Below are positions 47,881-60,537 of a DNA stretch of 64,000 bases, in pieces; positions within the stretch are counted from its first letter, which is position 1; each line of letters starts with the position of its first letter. The stretch spans positions 22,166,260 through 22,230,259 of the forward strand of contig CM042543.1 in the NCBI GenBank assembly GCA_023630585.1. The letters run 5' to 3'. The stretch comes from Cranoglanis bouderius (taxonomy: Eukaryota; Chordata; Actinopteri; Siluriformes; Cranoglanididae). Made by a program: the position numbers and the translations under genes. The notes beneath the pieces were generated by a model. That model ran no database searches, was not told the origin of the DNA, and saw nothing but the letters and a program-made list of their open reading frames with translations.

Positions 47881-48779
47881 CGTTTAGGAAACCAACAGTT
47901 TAAAAAATAAGCCTCTTGTTTATTAAACCAACAGTAAAAAAAATAAATAAAATAAATAAATAATGATATTTTGTGAAAATATGTCAGATTTCTACTATTC
48001 CAGTATAATGTGATACAAAGCAATATTGCAACCTTGCCTATAGCACCCCCACTTTATTCCAAATGGGGCACAGATTGCAGTAAACTCATCTCAGCCAGGT
48101 TTTTATGTAGCCTAGAGTGTAGGAGCTGTTATTACAGCTATAAAACTTTTCTACTGTGTAAGCTTGAGTGAACTTGGAAAAGGGCACAGCTGCTGAAACG
48201 GCTTGGAAATGTGATAAGAACAAAGACAGGGGTAAATCACAGGGCAAAATAAAAATGTAATTGTCCAGTGAAAAGGGCATTAGAAAGTCAGCTGAAACAG
48301 TGAGATCAACTTATTCTTCTGTTAATATGTTGTAGAGCTGCTAATTAGGATAATAGCATAGATTCTCTCAGGGCTTAAACATTATTGAGCAAACAGCTCA
48401 GTAATTATTTATTTGATGAACCTTGAGTGGGGCAGATACTCAGAGAAGTATTATGTTGACACATGACTTATGTACTTATGTAGACTGTATTTGTAACAAG
48501 CCTTCTCTTCAAGAGTAAAGTCGTTGTGTTGAGTGCCACCAGCAACAGTCTTAAGTGGATCTGACGGGTGTGTATTTGTGAAAAGCTTCCTCTCGGATAC
48601 AGACAGCAGGTGCTGAGTGGCGTAATGGTGTCTGATCTCACCTGGGTTTAATCTCAACTCTGAGCTCCTTAAGGTGTTTGAGAACATCACCAGTTTGAGG
48701 AAGGTCTGTGTTGATATCTTGGGCACACCCTTGCAAGATCATTCAGAAAAATCTTTTATGTGGTTGTGTCATATTCTTT
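47881..48779. other. Intronic or intergenic sequence
   Basis: An A/T-rich AAATAAAT run lies at 47935-47960. An unexplained 91-codon minus frame at 48451-48726 resembles nothing I know. Confidence 0.45.
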
Positions 48780-49505
48780 GCATTTGTTAATAATGCATTT
48801 AATGGTGCTTCATCTGACATTCAAAAATTGGGATACTTTTTTTATAAGCAAACCTTGATCGGTACTTTTCCAGAATTGTTTTGATATCTCCTTGGTCTTC
48901 AAGATGCTGTTTGTTTAGGTATGTTCTCTAACAAACTTGTGGGCCTTCCAGGAGGTCATGTTACACTTTCACACAGATGGCAACTGGTTGTACCAAAACT
49001 ACAGTAATTTAGCAGTAGTGGGGGTAAATACTTATACGATCTAGGGGTGTAAGCCTCATGGTATGATAGGAGTTTGAGTCGATATTTGAGGGTACCACTG
49101 AATCTGCTGGGATGTGATAAATGTTGTTTTACTTTAATAGCCTCCCAGAATCTGGGGTGGGCCTACAGTTAATTTGCAGTTGATGACATAGACAAGGACT
49201 ATTATAATAGTAATCACAACCCTAATGCAATCCCTGCGATGGCATGGCACCCCGTCCGGGGTGTCCCCAAGTTCCCTGGCATAGGCTCCAGGATCCCCTG
49301 TGACCCTGAGTAGGTTAAGCGGTATGGAAAATGGATGGATGGATGGATGGATATTGATTTTTTCGCTCTGATTATTTTGGTCCGTTTTCTGTAAATGTAT
49401 GATATATAATCTCATTTATGTCAACTACAGTTCATGTTCATGTTGTAACAGTACATAATGTAGAAAAGGTCAAGGGGGATGAATATTTATGCAAGGTACT
49501 GTTTA
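48780..49505 (-). mobile_element. Old Tc1-like DNA transposon remnant, split by a V-SINE
   Basis: Bases 48780-49050 (TTCATCTGACATTCAAAAAT, GGTAAATACTTATACGAT) and 49440-49505 (AAGGGGGATGAATATTTATG) are the kinds of text seen at the ends of old fish Tc1-like elements. Between them lies the SINE at 49200-49352. The assignment is by resemblance only. Confidence 0.45.
49200..49352 (+). mobile_element. V-SINE 3' end
   Basis: Has the 3' module ACCCCGTCCGGGGTGTCCCC, CTCCAGGATCCCCTGTGACC, then AAAATGGATGG and further GGAT units. Confidence 0.75.
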
Positions 49506-49921
49506 TCACCAAATAATACTAATACTAATACTAATACTAATTTTGCTTCACCACCAGCAGAGGTCAGTATTGCCCTCTATTTGAATTCCTCCTGACATCT
49601 CAGACTTTGCTGTTTAGATTCATTCGACTCCAGGTGATTATTTATTCATCCATTTTTTTGTACTTTTTAATGATTGACACTTCTCTCAGATTTGAGGTGG
49701 TGTGTGTGTTCCCACCACTCTGTGTTGATGCTGAGTGTCAGAACAGTAGCCGTGTCCCTGACACAGTCTGATGTACTTACTGACAGGCTGCTCTGTGGAT
49801 AGTTAAAGAGCATGGACTTTCTGATGGGAGCTCCTCTTGCGTCGTGGTGCTTTAATAGGTATCAGATCCTCAAAGAGCTGAGCTCTATCATACACAGTCA
49901 GCCTCACTGTCTTCCCTGCAG

Positions 49922-50065
49922 CTTGCTATGAGCGCCACAACTCCACATGACAGTGACGACTGTGTGATCACTCAAGCAAGAGACAGGCTGAGAGTCTTCG
50001 CATCAACACCAGCCAAGAGTGTCATGAATGCCAGATCTAGGTGTGCATCGGATTTTTTCAAGTGA
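49922..50065 (+). CDS. c10orf90: Candidate last exon of the C10orf90 orthologue
   Basis: A good acceptor (CACTGTCTTCCCTGCAG) is followed by 47 open codons in phase 0, the phase left by the exon ending 46272. The encoded tail starts LAMSATTPHDSDDCVITQAR and ends CASDFFK, then TGA. With the other exons this gives a 533-residue product; stopping at 46293 gives 492. I know no homology for this tail, and the ALMS family usually ends soon after the FKK block. This is therefore a splice-logic call only. Confidence 0.3.
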   Translation, partial: LAMSATTPHDSDDCVITQARDRLRVFASTPAKSVMNARSRCASDFFK

Positions 50066-50715
50066 GAGAGCTGATCTGTGATCACTATTTAAACTTTCAT
50101 ATCTAAATATAGTTATAGAACAGCATGAGGGCACTGTGGTTTCTCATTCTGAGATGCTTGGAATATAATGAACAGCTATATTGTGATCTAGACACTCTTC
50201 ATGTTGGCTCTGATTGTGATTGTAGGGCTTTTACTTAGAATTGAATCAGTATATGAGTAAATTCAAATACAAAATATACTTCCTACAAGTACAACATGGC
50301 GGCCCAACTTGCAGGAGCACTAATGCTGAGACATGACGGACAAGAGAGACTTTTGCATGACTGATATATGATACATCTTGATTTTCAGCTGGTAGTACAC
50401 CCTGTATTGAATGATGTAATGGGGGAATTAGGATTTGAAGAATGTAATTAATTTAATTGGAGAACTGAATGCATGTGACAATCTTTTTAGGTCATTAAAA
50501 AGACAATATATGAAAAAATATTTTTTGCATAAAACAACCAGGATAAAATGGTTAACGAAGACATACATGAATGAACCATAGGAAGTTAGTGGTCAAGTCT
50601 AATTGGGTGATTTGCGAATTAAAATGCAATACAGCAAGTATTGAAAATCGGATGCAGTTCAGATACAAGATGCATGAAATGACAAGAAATAAACATGATC
50701 TAAAGGATCTATAGG
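50066..50715. other. Unassigned sequence
   Basis: An AATAAA near 50690 could serve as a polyadenylation signal for the candidate last exon. Otherwise nothing. Confidence 0.35.
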
Positions 50716-51061
50716 CAGTCCATCCAGGATTTTGCGATCGCAGAAATTAACGCAAAATCAAGTAAACTCCGGAGCTTGCAATTTTTCAAATTTACAGCAG
50801 ATTTTCCACAGATTTGGGCCAAGACACATCACAATTTGTGATGCCATCATAATGCACATTCAGCCAAATCCCCTTTCAATTCACATGTGTCAAACATGAG
50901 TACAGCTAAAAATTCTCATTTACCAACAAACATCATTGCGAAAGACCGTGCAAAACAATTTCCTGCAATTCAAGTAGTTTTCCGCAATTTTGAAAAAAGC
51001 CGCTGCGAAATCAAGCATTTTTGGCCGCAATAGTGACAAAAAACTCATCCTGTATGGATTG
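50716..51061 (-). mobile_element. hAT-like MITE, copy 2
   Basis: Begins CAGTCCATCCAGGATTTTGC and ends with the complement of CAATCCATACAGGATGAG. It is flanked by TATAGG on both sides (50710-50715 and 51062-51067). It is the reverse-complement counterpart of 12246-12663, slightly shorter. Confidence 0.75.
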
Positions 51062-52899
51062 TATAGGGTGATTTTAAAGCTGAACTGAGATTGTACTGCA
51101 GTCAGATAGCTGGAATCAACAGTGCAGCAGTAAATGAGACAAATGTTTTGTGCTACAGTATATCTAAAACCGAATCACAAGTACATCCCTGAACATTTCC
51201 TGAAGGCTACAATAAAGTTTAACTGGGGGGGGGATCTTTTAGTGTTCCTGAACAAATGAATAGAAATTAAAAGGTTTTTTTTTTTTTTTTTTTTTTGTAC
51301 TCTCCGTTGGGATGTGCGATGTTCAGTTTACTGTATTATTAAACAGCAGTGCTTTGGCTGGCAGCAAAATGGGAGATAAGTGAGAACAGGATGTCTGGCC
51401 AGGAGTAAAAACGAACTCCACACTGGGGAAAATGACGTGATAGTGCAGCACGGTGGGTGGACTGATAGCAGGTTATCACTGTCTTTCAGGAGATAGCCAT
51501 TCAAGGAAAGAACTAGACAGAATTCTGGGTAAAAGAGTAGATATCGGCTGTGAACAGGAGATTAGCTATTGCAGATCAATAGAAACTTTTTTTGCTTCCT
51601 TCACAGAAACTTCTAGACCACATCCTACAACGAAACAGCGACTGAGGAGCGTCTGTGCACAAGACTAATGTGCTTCATGCTCTCCTTGCCTGTGGCGAAG
51701 AACTTGAGACTCAGAAGACCTCTGAAGTCCCCAGCTGAGATCAGTACAGGGTTTTGCAAACATGACTCAAAATACAAAACATGTCTTGTGGTACTTGAGT
51801 TGAATGCACATGTTCATGCCCTGATGCTGATGAAATGGTGATGTATTATAAGACACTTTGTCAGAGAAGAAGACATAGCTTCATCATAACAGACCTTATG
51901 AAAACAGCATGACTGGCTGTCATTTGAGTGGACATGATAACATTTTATAGAGCTGATTATACTCTTCTTCTAGAACTCTAATGAAGAATCTGCCCAATCA
52001 AATGAAAGAAATTACATTCATTTTTATCATTTGATGTGCTCAGAATTATACGAGCATATAATTTGGGATAAATGTCTAGTTAATAGAATCTCCGGAAAGA
52101 GACATATGCATATACATAGTCTAATACATTATTCATTTAGTGATTAATCACTCCATTGTTTCAGCCAAATGAAATACATCACTCAAATGCTTTGGGATTA
52201 TATTAGAGTTTTTAGTCATTGTTCTACAGCATATCCAGTTACAATGTCGTATTTTGAGACTGTCATATTAATGAGAAACTGATTTCTTTGATCAATTATA
52301 TAAATTACGTGTGCATGTTTATGTATAGCAGATAGCCTTCCTTCTCTACTTTTCTTTCCTGTACCTAACACAGTAACAACTAAGAAATGTTTGCTTTCAG
52401 CATGCCTACCTCAGAAAGTACTACCTTGATATCTGCATACAGTACTTGTCTGTCTGTTTTCAATGCTACTTTATCACATCGTGGCCTCCTGTATAATTCA
52501 GATATTATTCCCTTCTTTCTCACATGGCCTCTTCCAATAAATTGAGCTGCTAGAACAAAGTAAAAATGTGATCTGATGTGTGGTAGAGCATGGAATGAAA
52601 TATCTTCTGTTCTATAACGCTACACATTGCCCTGAAAGTGTCCTTTTTTGGTCCGGAACATGGAGTTTTGTGTGACAGACTTTGGAAAAGGATGACATAA
52701 GGATGCTCTTGTCACAGGGGGGTCACTAAGCAGGGAATGACAGGATAACATCATGATAGAGGAATGATTCATGACCTTTATTTAGAACAGACAAGATCTG
52801 AGGTGAGAAAATATTTTGTTGTTACTTGAAGAAAAGTGCCTGTAGGACAAAAATAAATTTATTATAATTTTTGCGGTTTGGTATATACAAATTCTACAA
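51062..52899. other. Intergenic sequence
   Basis: A T-run of about 24 lies at 51273-51296. No gene or element recognised. Confidence 0.5.
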
Positions 52900-53062
52900 A
52901 TACACCTACCTGCCTGTCTTGGACAGTAGAAGGAAACCAGAGAACCAAGAGGAGACCCATGTGAACACAGAGAGAAGATGCTAAACTCTGCAAAGACAGA
53001 AATCTCAAGATTGAACCAGGAGCCCTGGAGTTGTGAGGCTACCACTGCACCACAATGCCGCC
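52900..53062 (-). mobile_element. Antisense V-SINE fragment
   Basis: On the minus strand it reads CGGCATTGTGGTGCAGTGGT (A box) through GGTTCAATCTTGAGATTT (degenerate B box) to TCTGGTTTCCTTC. Confidence 0.65.
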
Positions 53063-53720
53063 TGGTTTTGTAATAATTCTCACTTACTGTGTCTGTGACA
53101 TATTCAATAGCTTATACACTGAGGAAAAAATAGCAATATGATTTGAAGATGACTATAAATTACTTTTCAGTTTTCAGCACAATAATTATAACAGTTGTAA
53201 CTAAAACTATTCCTGGAAATCTATATTCCCACAGAATTCAGGTCCAAGACAACACTCCTGCTAAATACTCTGTTTAATTATAGATATGGCTTGAACTGAA
53301 TTCCAGGTGATCGCTGGTTAGGAAGGGTCTGTATTATGCTTGGAAAACAATTCACATTCATACACTTGATGTCAAACTATACTCATATTAGGAAGTAATA
53401 TTATGACACTGTGTAGAATATACTCTATAGTTTGTAGCTTTAGATGCAATGTAACTACTCACTGATGACTTATCCACAATAATATGAATACATTTGAAAG
53501 TGCTTTTTCATACCAAATAAAAATCACAGTAATTACGATACACTGTCAGAAAAAAAGGGTACTAAACTGTACCTTTCCTTGCCACAGGGGTGGTACCCTC
53601 AAGGATACACCTTTTCTATCTTTAGTATGTACCTTTTACCTAGAAAGGTACACTTGGTGTACCTCTAAGGTTTTACTTTAAAAGGTAATTACAGTCTAGT
53701 TACATACCATAAATCTTTTA

Positions 53721-54171
53721 CACTATATGGCCTAAAGTTTGTGGAAACCTGACCATCACACCCATATGTGGTTCTTCCCCAAACTGTTTACCAAATTCTG
53801 TGGAAGCACATAATTGTGTAAGATGTCTTTGTATGCTGTAGCATTACACTTTCCGTTCACAGGAACTAAGGTTGGAGTGGAAGCACTATGCACAAAGCCC
53901 TAGCCTCAACCCCACTGAACACCTTTGGGATGAATTGGAACGTGGACTGCACCCCAGGCCCCCTCGCCTGACATCAGTGCCTGACCTCACTAATGCTCTT
54001 GTAGTGAATGAGCACAAATCCCCACAGCCACGCTCCAAAATCTAGTGGAAAGCCCTGCCAGAAGAGTGGAGGTTATTATAACAGCAATGGGGGACAAATC
54101 TGGAATGGGATGTTCAAAAAGCACATGTAGGTGAGATGGACAGGTGTCCACAAACTTTTGGCCATAGAGTG
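53721..54171 (+). mobile_element. Deleted Tc1/mariner element, palindrome left arm
   Basis: Ends are CACTATATGGCCTAAAGTTT and the complement of CACTCTATGGCCAAAAGTTT, with TA on both sides. It keeps a transposase trace (NPTEHLWDELERGLHPRPPR). Confidence 0.85.
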
Positions 54172-54448
54172 TAGAACTGATAGGAAACTATTTATGAATG
54201 AATGTCAAGTCACCATTATGTGCTGTTGTGTTGTTTTAAAGACAACAAGTGACTGACAGCTGCTGCTCAATAAAATCAAGTACAGTCAAACAAAAATTAA
54301 ACAAAATACAAAATAACGAAGTAAATTGATAAATGAATGAACCAATAATTAACAGAATTAATGAATGATATCCCTATCTATAATATAACCTGAAAACTTT
54401 TTTTTTTTAAAAGATGCATTTACAGTGAGTTAAACCCTCAACAATGAT

Positions 54449-54942
54449 TATAACCAAAAGTTTGCGGACACCTGAGCATCACACCTACTGTATATGTGCT
54501 TTCTAAACATTCCATTCCACATTTGCTGTTATAAGAATGTCCACTCTTCTGGGAAGGCTTTCTACAAGATTTTGGAATTTTGAACTGGCTGTGGAGATTT
54601 TCCCATTCACCCACAAGAGCATGACTGAGGTCAGGGTCTGATGTTGGGCGAGGAGGCATGGGGCACAGTAGGCGTTCCTGTTCATCTGTGCAGGCAACTC
54701 AATTTCTTCCACTCCAACCTTGGCAAACCATGCCTTTATAGATCTTGCTTTGTGCACAGGGGCATTGTCATGCTGGAAAAGGTTTCAGTCCCTTAATTAA
54801 TTCCAGTTAAAAGAAAGTGTAATGCTCCAGCATACAAAGACATTCTAGACAATTGTGTGCTAACCAACTTTGTGGCAACAGTTTAGGGAAGAACCACATG
54901 GGTGTGATGGTCAGGTGTCCATAAACCTTTGGTCATATTGTG
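54449..54942 (-). mobile_element. Deleted Tc1/mariner element, palindrome right arm
   Basis: Same family as 53721-54171 in the opposite orientation, with different small deletions. It keeps the part with FQHDNAPVHKA, which the left copy lacks. Confidence 0.85.
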
Positions 54943-55149
54943 TAAAAAAAATTACGGTATGCAACTGCACTGTAATTACCTTTTAAAGTAAAACTTTAGA
55001 GGTACACTATATGTACCTTTCTAAGTAAAAGGTACATACAAAAGATACAAATGGTGTATCCTTGAGGCTACCACCCCAGTGGCAATGAAAGGTACAGTTT
55101 AGTACCTTTTTTTTCTGAGAGTGTACCCTAATTACTGTGGGCAAGGTCA

Positions 55150-55660
55150 GTGGTACAGTGGGTAGCATTACTGCCTCTCCAGTGTCCCTGGTTCGATCCT
55201 CTGGGTTCTTTGGTTTCTTCCCACTGTCCAAAAACATTCCAGTAATTGTTTGTATTGGGGCTTAGTGGTTAGCACATTTGCCTCACACCTCCAGGGTTGG
55301 GGGTTCGAATCTCACCTCCACCCTGTGTGCGCGGAGTTTGCATGTTCTCCCCGTGCTTTGGGGGTTTCCTCCAGGTACCTCCTCCCCCAGTCCAAAGACG
55401 TGTTGTAGGCTGATTGGCATTTCCAAATTGTCCGTAGTGTGTCAATGTTTGTGTGATTGTGCCCTGCAGTGGGCTGGCCCCTTGTCCAGGGTGATCCTTG
55501 CCTCGTGCCCCAAGTTCCAGGCTCCAGACTCCCCCACAACCCTGCGTAAAATAAGTGAATGGATGGTTTGTGCATGGCGCCCTTCAAAGGTCTCATCCCC
55601 GGTGATTTCTGCCGCTTTGCACCGAGAACCTAGTACCTGCAACCCCAACTAGGATAAAAT
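55150..55660 (+). mobile_element. Two V-SINE copies in tandem
   Basis: A short 5' piece (TACAGTGGGTAGCATTACTG, TGGTTCGATCC, CCACTGTCCAAAAACATTC) is followed at 55258 by a full copy. The full copy has GCTTAGTGGTTAGCACATTT, GGGTTCGAATCTC, TCCAAAGACGTG and the 3' GGCCCCTTGTCCAGGGTGA module. Confidence 0.8.
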
Positions 55661-55799
55661 GCTTACTGGATGATTTTTTTTTACCTACTGAATTTAAAAC
55701 CAGCCTAAAGTTTATCTACAGGCCCCAGTACAAAAGTAGTTAAACTGAGAGGATATTCGTCAAATCTGGCAACATAGCTGAGATCTCAGGAAGAGTGCA

Positions 55800-56076
55800 C
55801 GTGGGGATCCAGCTGTTTAAGCAGCGCGGGGTTTCAGCCCGTTAACCGAAGCTGCGGTCTCTCTCAGCGCTACTGTTTCTCTGTACAGCACGCGCCAGTG
55901 TTTCACTGAGGATTTCCATACTGCAGCAGGAGGAAACTTTTCTGGACTCAAACCCGCCCCTCTGCATTTTGGGATTTGATCGTGGGCTGTTTCAGGAAGT
56001 CCCTTCACATCCTGTATCCTGCATCTGAGAGCTGTGGGTTTATTAGAGCTGGTCTCTCACCATCTCTCCGCTAAAC
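55800..56076 (+). promoter_or_regulatory. CpG-rich promoter / 5' leader of the signal-peptide gene
   Basis: From about 55800 the sequence becomes rich in CG (CAGCGCGGGG, TTAACCGAAGCTGCGG), unlike the AT-rich surroundings, and runs into the exon at 56077. No TATA box is obvious. The transcription start is not placed. Confidence 0.55.
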
Positions 56077-56176
56077 ATGATGCACTGCCGGCGCGCGGAC
56101 AACTGCACTTTCCCAGCGGCGCTTCTGCACGCGCTCGCTCTGCTTACCGTTACTCTCGCCGCTCACTTACCTGATG
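56077..56176 (+). CDS. adam12: First coding exon with signal peptide, probably adam12
   Basis: ATG at 56077 (a second at 56080) opens 33 codons, MMHCRRADNCTFPAALLHAL then ALLTVTLAAHLPD. They end in phase 1 at a strong donor, GATG|GTAAGC. The hydrophobic run AALLHALALLTVTLAAHL is a typical signal peptide core. The sequence alone does not name the gene. The call rests on position, because ADAM12 (a disintegrin-metalloprotease) is the next gene on the same strand after C10orf90 in other vertebrates, and its first exon also ends soon after a signal peptide. The remaining exons lie beyond the window. Confidence 0.5.
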
Positions 56177-57070
56177 GTAAGCCTTCACATTTCACCAGCT
56201 GACGTTGTTTTATTACTTTCTCGTTGTTGTCAAATTTGTAGCGACATTCAAATCGTTTTTGCTTTTGCACTGCAGTCTGGAGAACTGAAATAAATGAAAA
56301 AAAAAAAGTTAGGAAAATTTGTTTAGACAAACTTGTTTGCTGTGCGTCTCTCATTCAGTGTGACAGTTGCCAATTCATGAGATTTATTTATATAAATATT
56401 TATATTTCTACAGTTGTACGAACTATTTTTTTTTTAAAGATATAACAATTACGTACAGATTTAAGATTTATTTGCAGAAGTGTATGTATGCATTCAGTGA
56501 GGTGGAGAAAGAAAAGTGTGACAGAACAACAGTGAAAAAAATGCAACTGCAAGAGATAAGACAGTGCTACTGTCAGTATGGTGTGTGTGTGTGTGTGTGT
56601 GTGAACGGGGGCGTGTTTTTATATCTTGATGAGAGACAACATAAGGATAGGAATATCTGACAGTTTGACCTTGTGGGGACATTTGGTTGCTCCCCATGAG
56701 AAAAAATAGACTACAAAAAAGAAAAAAAAAAAAAAAACAACCACCTAAAAAGCATGTATTTTAAAAAAAGACTCAAAATGTTTCCTAATTGTTACTGATT
56801 AAGGTTAGATTTAGGTGCAGTCATTGTATTAATTAGGTGCAGTAATAATTGTCAATCCCTGCTGAAAAAAACAAACAACAATAGAAAACATCATAGAAAT
56901 TCTAATGGTTTCCACTACAAATACCAGTAGAGACCCACAGGGACCATTGCAGTTTCCATTAAAACTAAGACAATTCCTATTATAACCATTACAACCAATA
57001 CAAATTCTATGAGGGTTTATATTGTTTTTTTCAGCAGGGATGGAAGTTCCTCACAAGGATAGTAAGACAA

Positions 57071-57133
<63 letters not shown>

Positions 57134-57296
57134 TAATCTACAATATGTATGGATCATTGATCTGAATAATAACTTCCATCATGTATATGTCTGCTTGAAT
57201 AAGAATGAACAAAGCACAATGGCAGGAATCAGAGTGGAGAGACACTGTTTACACGGGTCAGCTGCACGCTTCCTCACTTATCATGAGGAAAGATGG

Positions 57297-57360
<64 letters not shown>

Positions 57361-57440
57361 GTTGCATATATATCTGTAGTTCTTTAAATGGTACATGCCA
57401 CGACCTTTCAGCAAAGTCACAAAATGAACAGTGAGACCGT
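56177..57440. repeat. Intron 1 start with three (TG)n arrays
   Basis: TG arrays at 56580-56603, 57073-57132 and 57299-57358, with poly-A near 56721. No other feature. Confidence 0.8.
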
Positions 57441-57820
57441 ATTTGCAATAAACACAGCTGTGGTTAATCCATCTTTGCCACAATGTGAACATCAATGGAT
57501 AAGTGTTCGGAGATGCCATACTCTCACTTAGCGAACTTAGAGAAGGTACACGGTGACACTCCATATTACTTCCTGGAATGCCACATATCTAAGCAATGTC
57601 CATGAGGAAGAGACACTCCTTGTAGTATGGCATGTTACAGTAGGGGTCGTGCGTCTGACCTGCCTGTAGGCAACGGTGATGGCGTCCATCACCCAGTGGG
57701 CCAGTTTCTGTTTAGCAAGGAGAGTCTCCTGTGTCTTTCCTCTGTGAAAAAAATTAACAGTTGGTCTGAGGATCTTATGACCACTGTTTTGTCTAAATAG
57801 TAGCATAGGGTGCATACTGG
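57440..57820 (-). mobile_element. DIRS-like tyrosine recombinase remnant
   Basis: On the minus strand the text KQKLAHWVMDAITVAYRQ, then CHTTRSVSSSWTLLR, and in another frame SMASPNTYP, follows the C-terminal half of DIRS recombinases. That half has an H-x-x-R motif and then a tyrosine region near a W/ASP..TF block. The frame is broken and no other part of the element is seen. The reading is by resemblance. Confidence 0.45.
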
Positions 57821-58147
57821 GCATAGCAAGGAATGCTGAGTAGGTTTGCCTTTATGGAACGCTCACATTTTAAGGATTGATGGAAGAGTTTCATTTTCCT
57901 CTTTATGTCGTTGCATGTGAATAATCCCTGCACACACTTACCCATAAAAAAAAAAAAAATGGAAATGTTGTATGTTGCATATCTTAAAAAGCTGCACCTT
58001 TAAAAAAAAAAATTGCACATTGATTCAGGCACATGTAGTTTATGTGAATCAGTGCACGGGATATTGATTTTCATACATACAACACCATTTTATGAGAAGA
58101 ATTGGATCATAGAATTAATAACTTGGCTGTGTTTAAAAGCAAAAAAA

Positions 58148-58201
<54 letters not shown>

Positions 58202-58507
58202 TTTCCAGAGATTTTGTTAATGATAATGTATGCAGTGATTTTTCACAGCTTTTCTACAGCCATTATTTGAACATTATATCCAAAGCTCACTGAATTGGTA
58301 GAATTGATATGGACCATAGTACATTATAACTATATCATTGTTCCTGTTTGTTACTACAAAACGTGACCAAGAAACATTTAAGTTGTACACCTTGCTTTAG
58401 ATAGATAGAGATAGATAGATAGATGTCAAGTCTACACCAGAATCGATGTCCAACTACAGAACCCTTAACACCACGTGGCCTACAAACAGGGTGCCAAGGA
58501 CTCTAAT
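57821..58507. repeat. Intronic sequence with (TG)n and (GATA)n
   Basis: TG array at 58150-58197 and an AGATAGAT run at 58398-58424. Otherwise unassigned. Confidence 0.8.
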
Positions 58508-58841
58508 GGTGCGTTCAAGTCATGTCGGAAAGATCGTATTTACGAGTTGAACACGCTGAATGCCAACACAAAACTCTGGATTTTCTTTGAGCTCCGAGTT
58601 TCTGATTGGGGGGCGTGTCAGTAAGAAAACATGGTGGAATCAATGGATGCAACGTCTGTAGTTGACGGTAAATTTGTTGAAATTTAATGTTTACTCGTCT
58701 CAGAATGTAATGTGTTCAGTTTTTTTGTAGTTAATTAAGAAAAGGCCATCTTGCTCTGACCAAAGTGACTTGAATGCACCTGACGTCGTGATTACAACTT
58801 CCCAGCTCGTAAATACAAACTTTGCAGGAGGACTTAAATGC
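58508..58841. mobile_element. hAT-like MITE
   Basis: The left end GGTGCGTTCAAGTCATGTCG pairs with the complement of the right end (CTGCATTTAAGTCCTCCTGC). Both are followed by GTATTTACGAG. An inner TTGAATGCACC at 58770-58780 repeats the end motif. There is no frame. Confidence 0.6.
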
Positions 58842-59613
58842 AGTATTATTCCCATCACACACACGTTCAAACTCACCTGGTTACTGATTAAAAGCAACTG
58901 TTACTGACTCAGTCACACAGCCACAGTGTATAAGGACTCACAGTCATTGTAGCCATTGCGAAGTATATGCCCTGTGTTTTTGTACCAGTCGTTAATGAAA
59001 TTAATCAAATGAATTCTGAAAAAAAGGCTAAAATTCCTAAACAAAATTTGCTGTATGAAAGTGACTGTTGATGGAGAATTATTTATTTGTTTCTTTCTTT
59101 GTTTGTTCAATTTATATAGCACCTTTCTAACATCCACGATCATTTAACAACAAGGTAATATTCAAGAAAAATTGATTTACTTCTATTTTCTTTCTTTCTT
59201 TTTTTGTATTTGAAACAACTTTATTTAGATTTTGCACAACTTTGGTTTAATTATCAGCACAAAATGAACTCAGTATTTTAAAGAGCATTAAAGCCACAGC
59301 CTGGATTTTACAAAGCTAAAGTGCCTAAAGGTTATGAGTTGTTGTGTGAATTTTCGGTAAGGGATATGAATGAATACCTGAAATAACAGGTAATATTGGC
59401 AAATGCCAGCTACTTATATTAAATCAGAGCTGGGTGATATGGTCTAGAATTATAGCTCAGATTTGTATAATGATTGTATCTATAATTATATGTAGTGCAT
59501 GAAAGAAAAGCTTAATTTAACCCTTACAAAATATTGGCACTGCATTATGTTGCGGTTGTGAGAGGACTCTGTATTTTGATAATTCATGAGTCTGTACTGC
59601 TGTTATAGGATCC

Positions 59614-59654
<41 letters not shown>

Positions 59655-59707
59655 CCTCCAGACATATTAGGGCTGTCAGACGTTTCACATGTTAACTCAT
59701 GAGTTTA

Positions 59708-59777
<70 letters not shown>

Positions 59778-60241
59778 ATTTAAAACCAAAAAAATTAAAG
59801 ACTCTCTGTTCTTTAGAAATGTAAGATCGTAAAAAGCCAAAATAAAGAAAATGAGTCATGTAGAAGGGTCAAACAGCCAGCAAATAGAACAATACCAAAA
59901 AAGAGAAACAAGCAACATTTCATTAGTGAGCAAGACTCACTAGTACACAGCAAAACAAAGCCAAGATTGGGGCATAGGTGTATGCAATAATTAACTGATG
60001 TCTGAACAAAGGTGAAGATTAAGCTGAATCCTTAAAGATAGCACAGGCACATGACTCGATCAGAGCAGGAACCATAACATGGCCAGCATGATAATCTACC
60101 CTGTTACCTCTGGGGTGCTCTCTGTATGGAGTACACTGATGCTATCTGAGAAATGGAAATGGACAACCAGATTGGTTACCTGCCTCCTTTAGAATGTTGT
60201 GGAGGTGTTACTTATGTATATAAGTGCTTAGTTGAATGTTT

Positions 60242-60290
<49 letters not shown>

Positions 60291-60414
60291 CCTGTATTTA
60301 ACCACTTGTCACAGACACCTGATGCCCAGCAGGGAATGTTGTATAGCAACTGTCTTTAGGTTTTCATAGTCATTTATCACCCTCTGTCACCCTGAAAGCA
60401 TTGCAGTGTGTATT

Positions 60415-60483
<69 letters not shown>

Positions 60484-60537
60484 AAATAGAACAAATTGTC
60501 TTGTACTGAACTAATACTAATTATATTATTATTATTT
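58842..60537. repeat. Intronic sequence with four microsatellites
   Basis: (GA)n at 59616-59652 and (TG)n at 59709-59771, 60243-60287 and 60418-60480. The rest is unassigned. Confidence 0.85.

Larger units (their letters stand above)
53526..55140. repeat. 1.6-kb imperfect palindrome (foldback structure)
   Basis: The left arm starts CACAGTAATTACGATACACT; the right arm ends with its near complement (AGTGTACCCTAATTACTGTG). The outer 180 bp of each arm (GTACTAAACTGTACCTTTC, then AAAGGTAATTACAGT) match in inverted orientation. Each arm then carries a mini-mariner copy, also inverted. The centre is about 54172-54448. No frame is present. Confidence 0.85.

Noticed and set aside
48451..48726. 91-codon minus-strand frame
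   Set aside because: No family resemblance, no splice or promoter context, and inside a transposon-rich intron.
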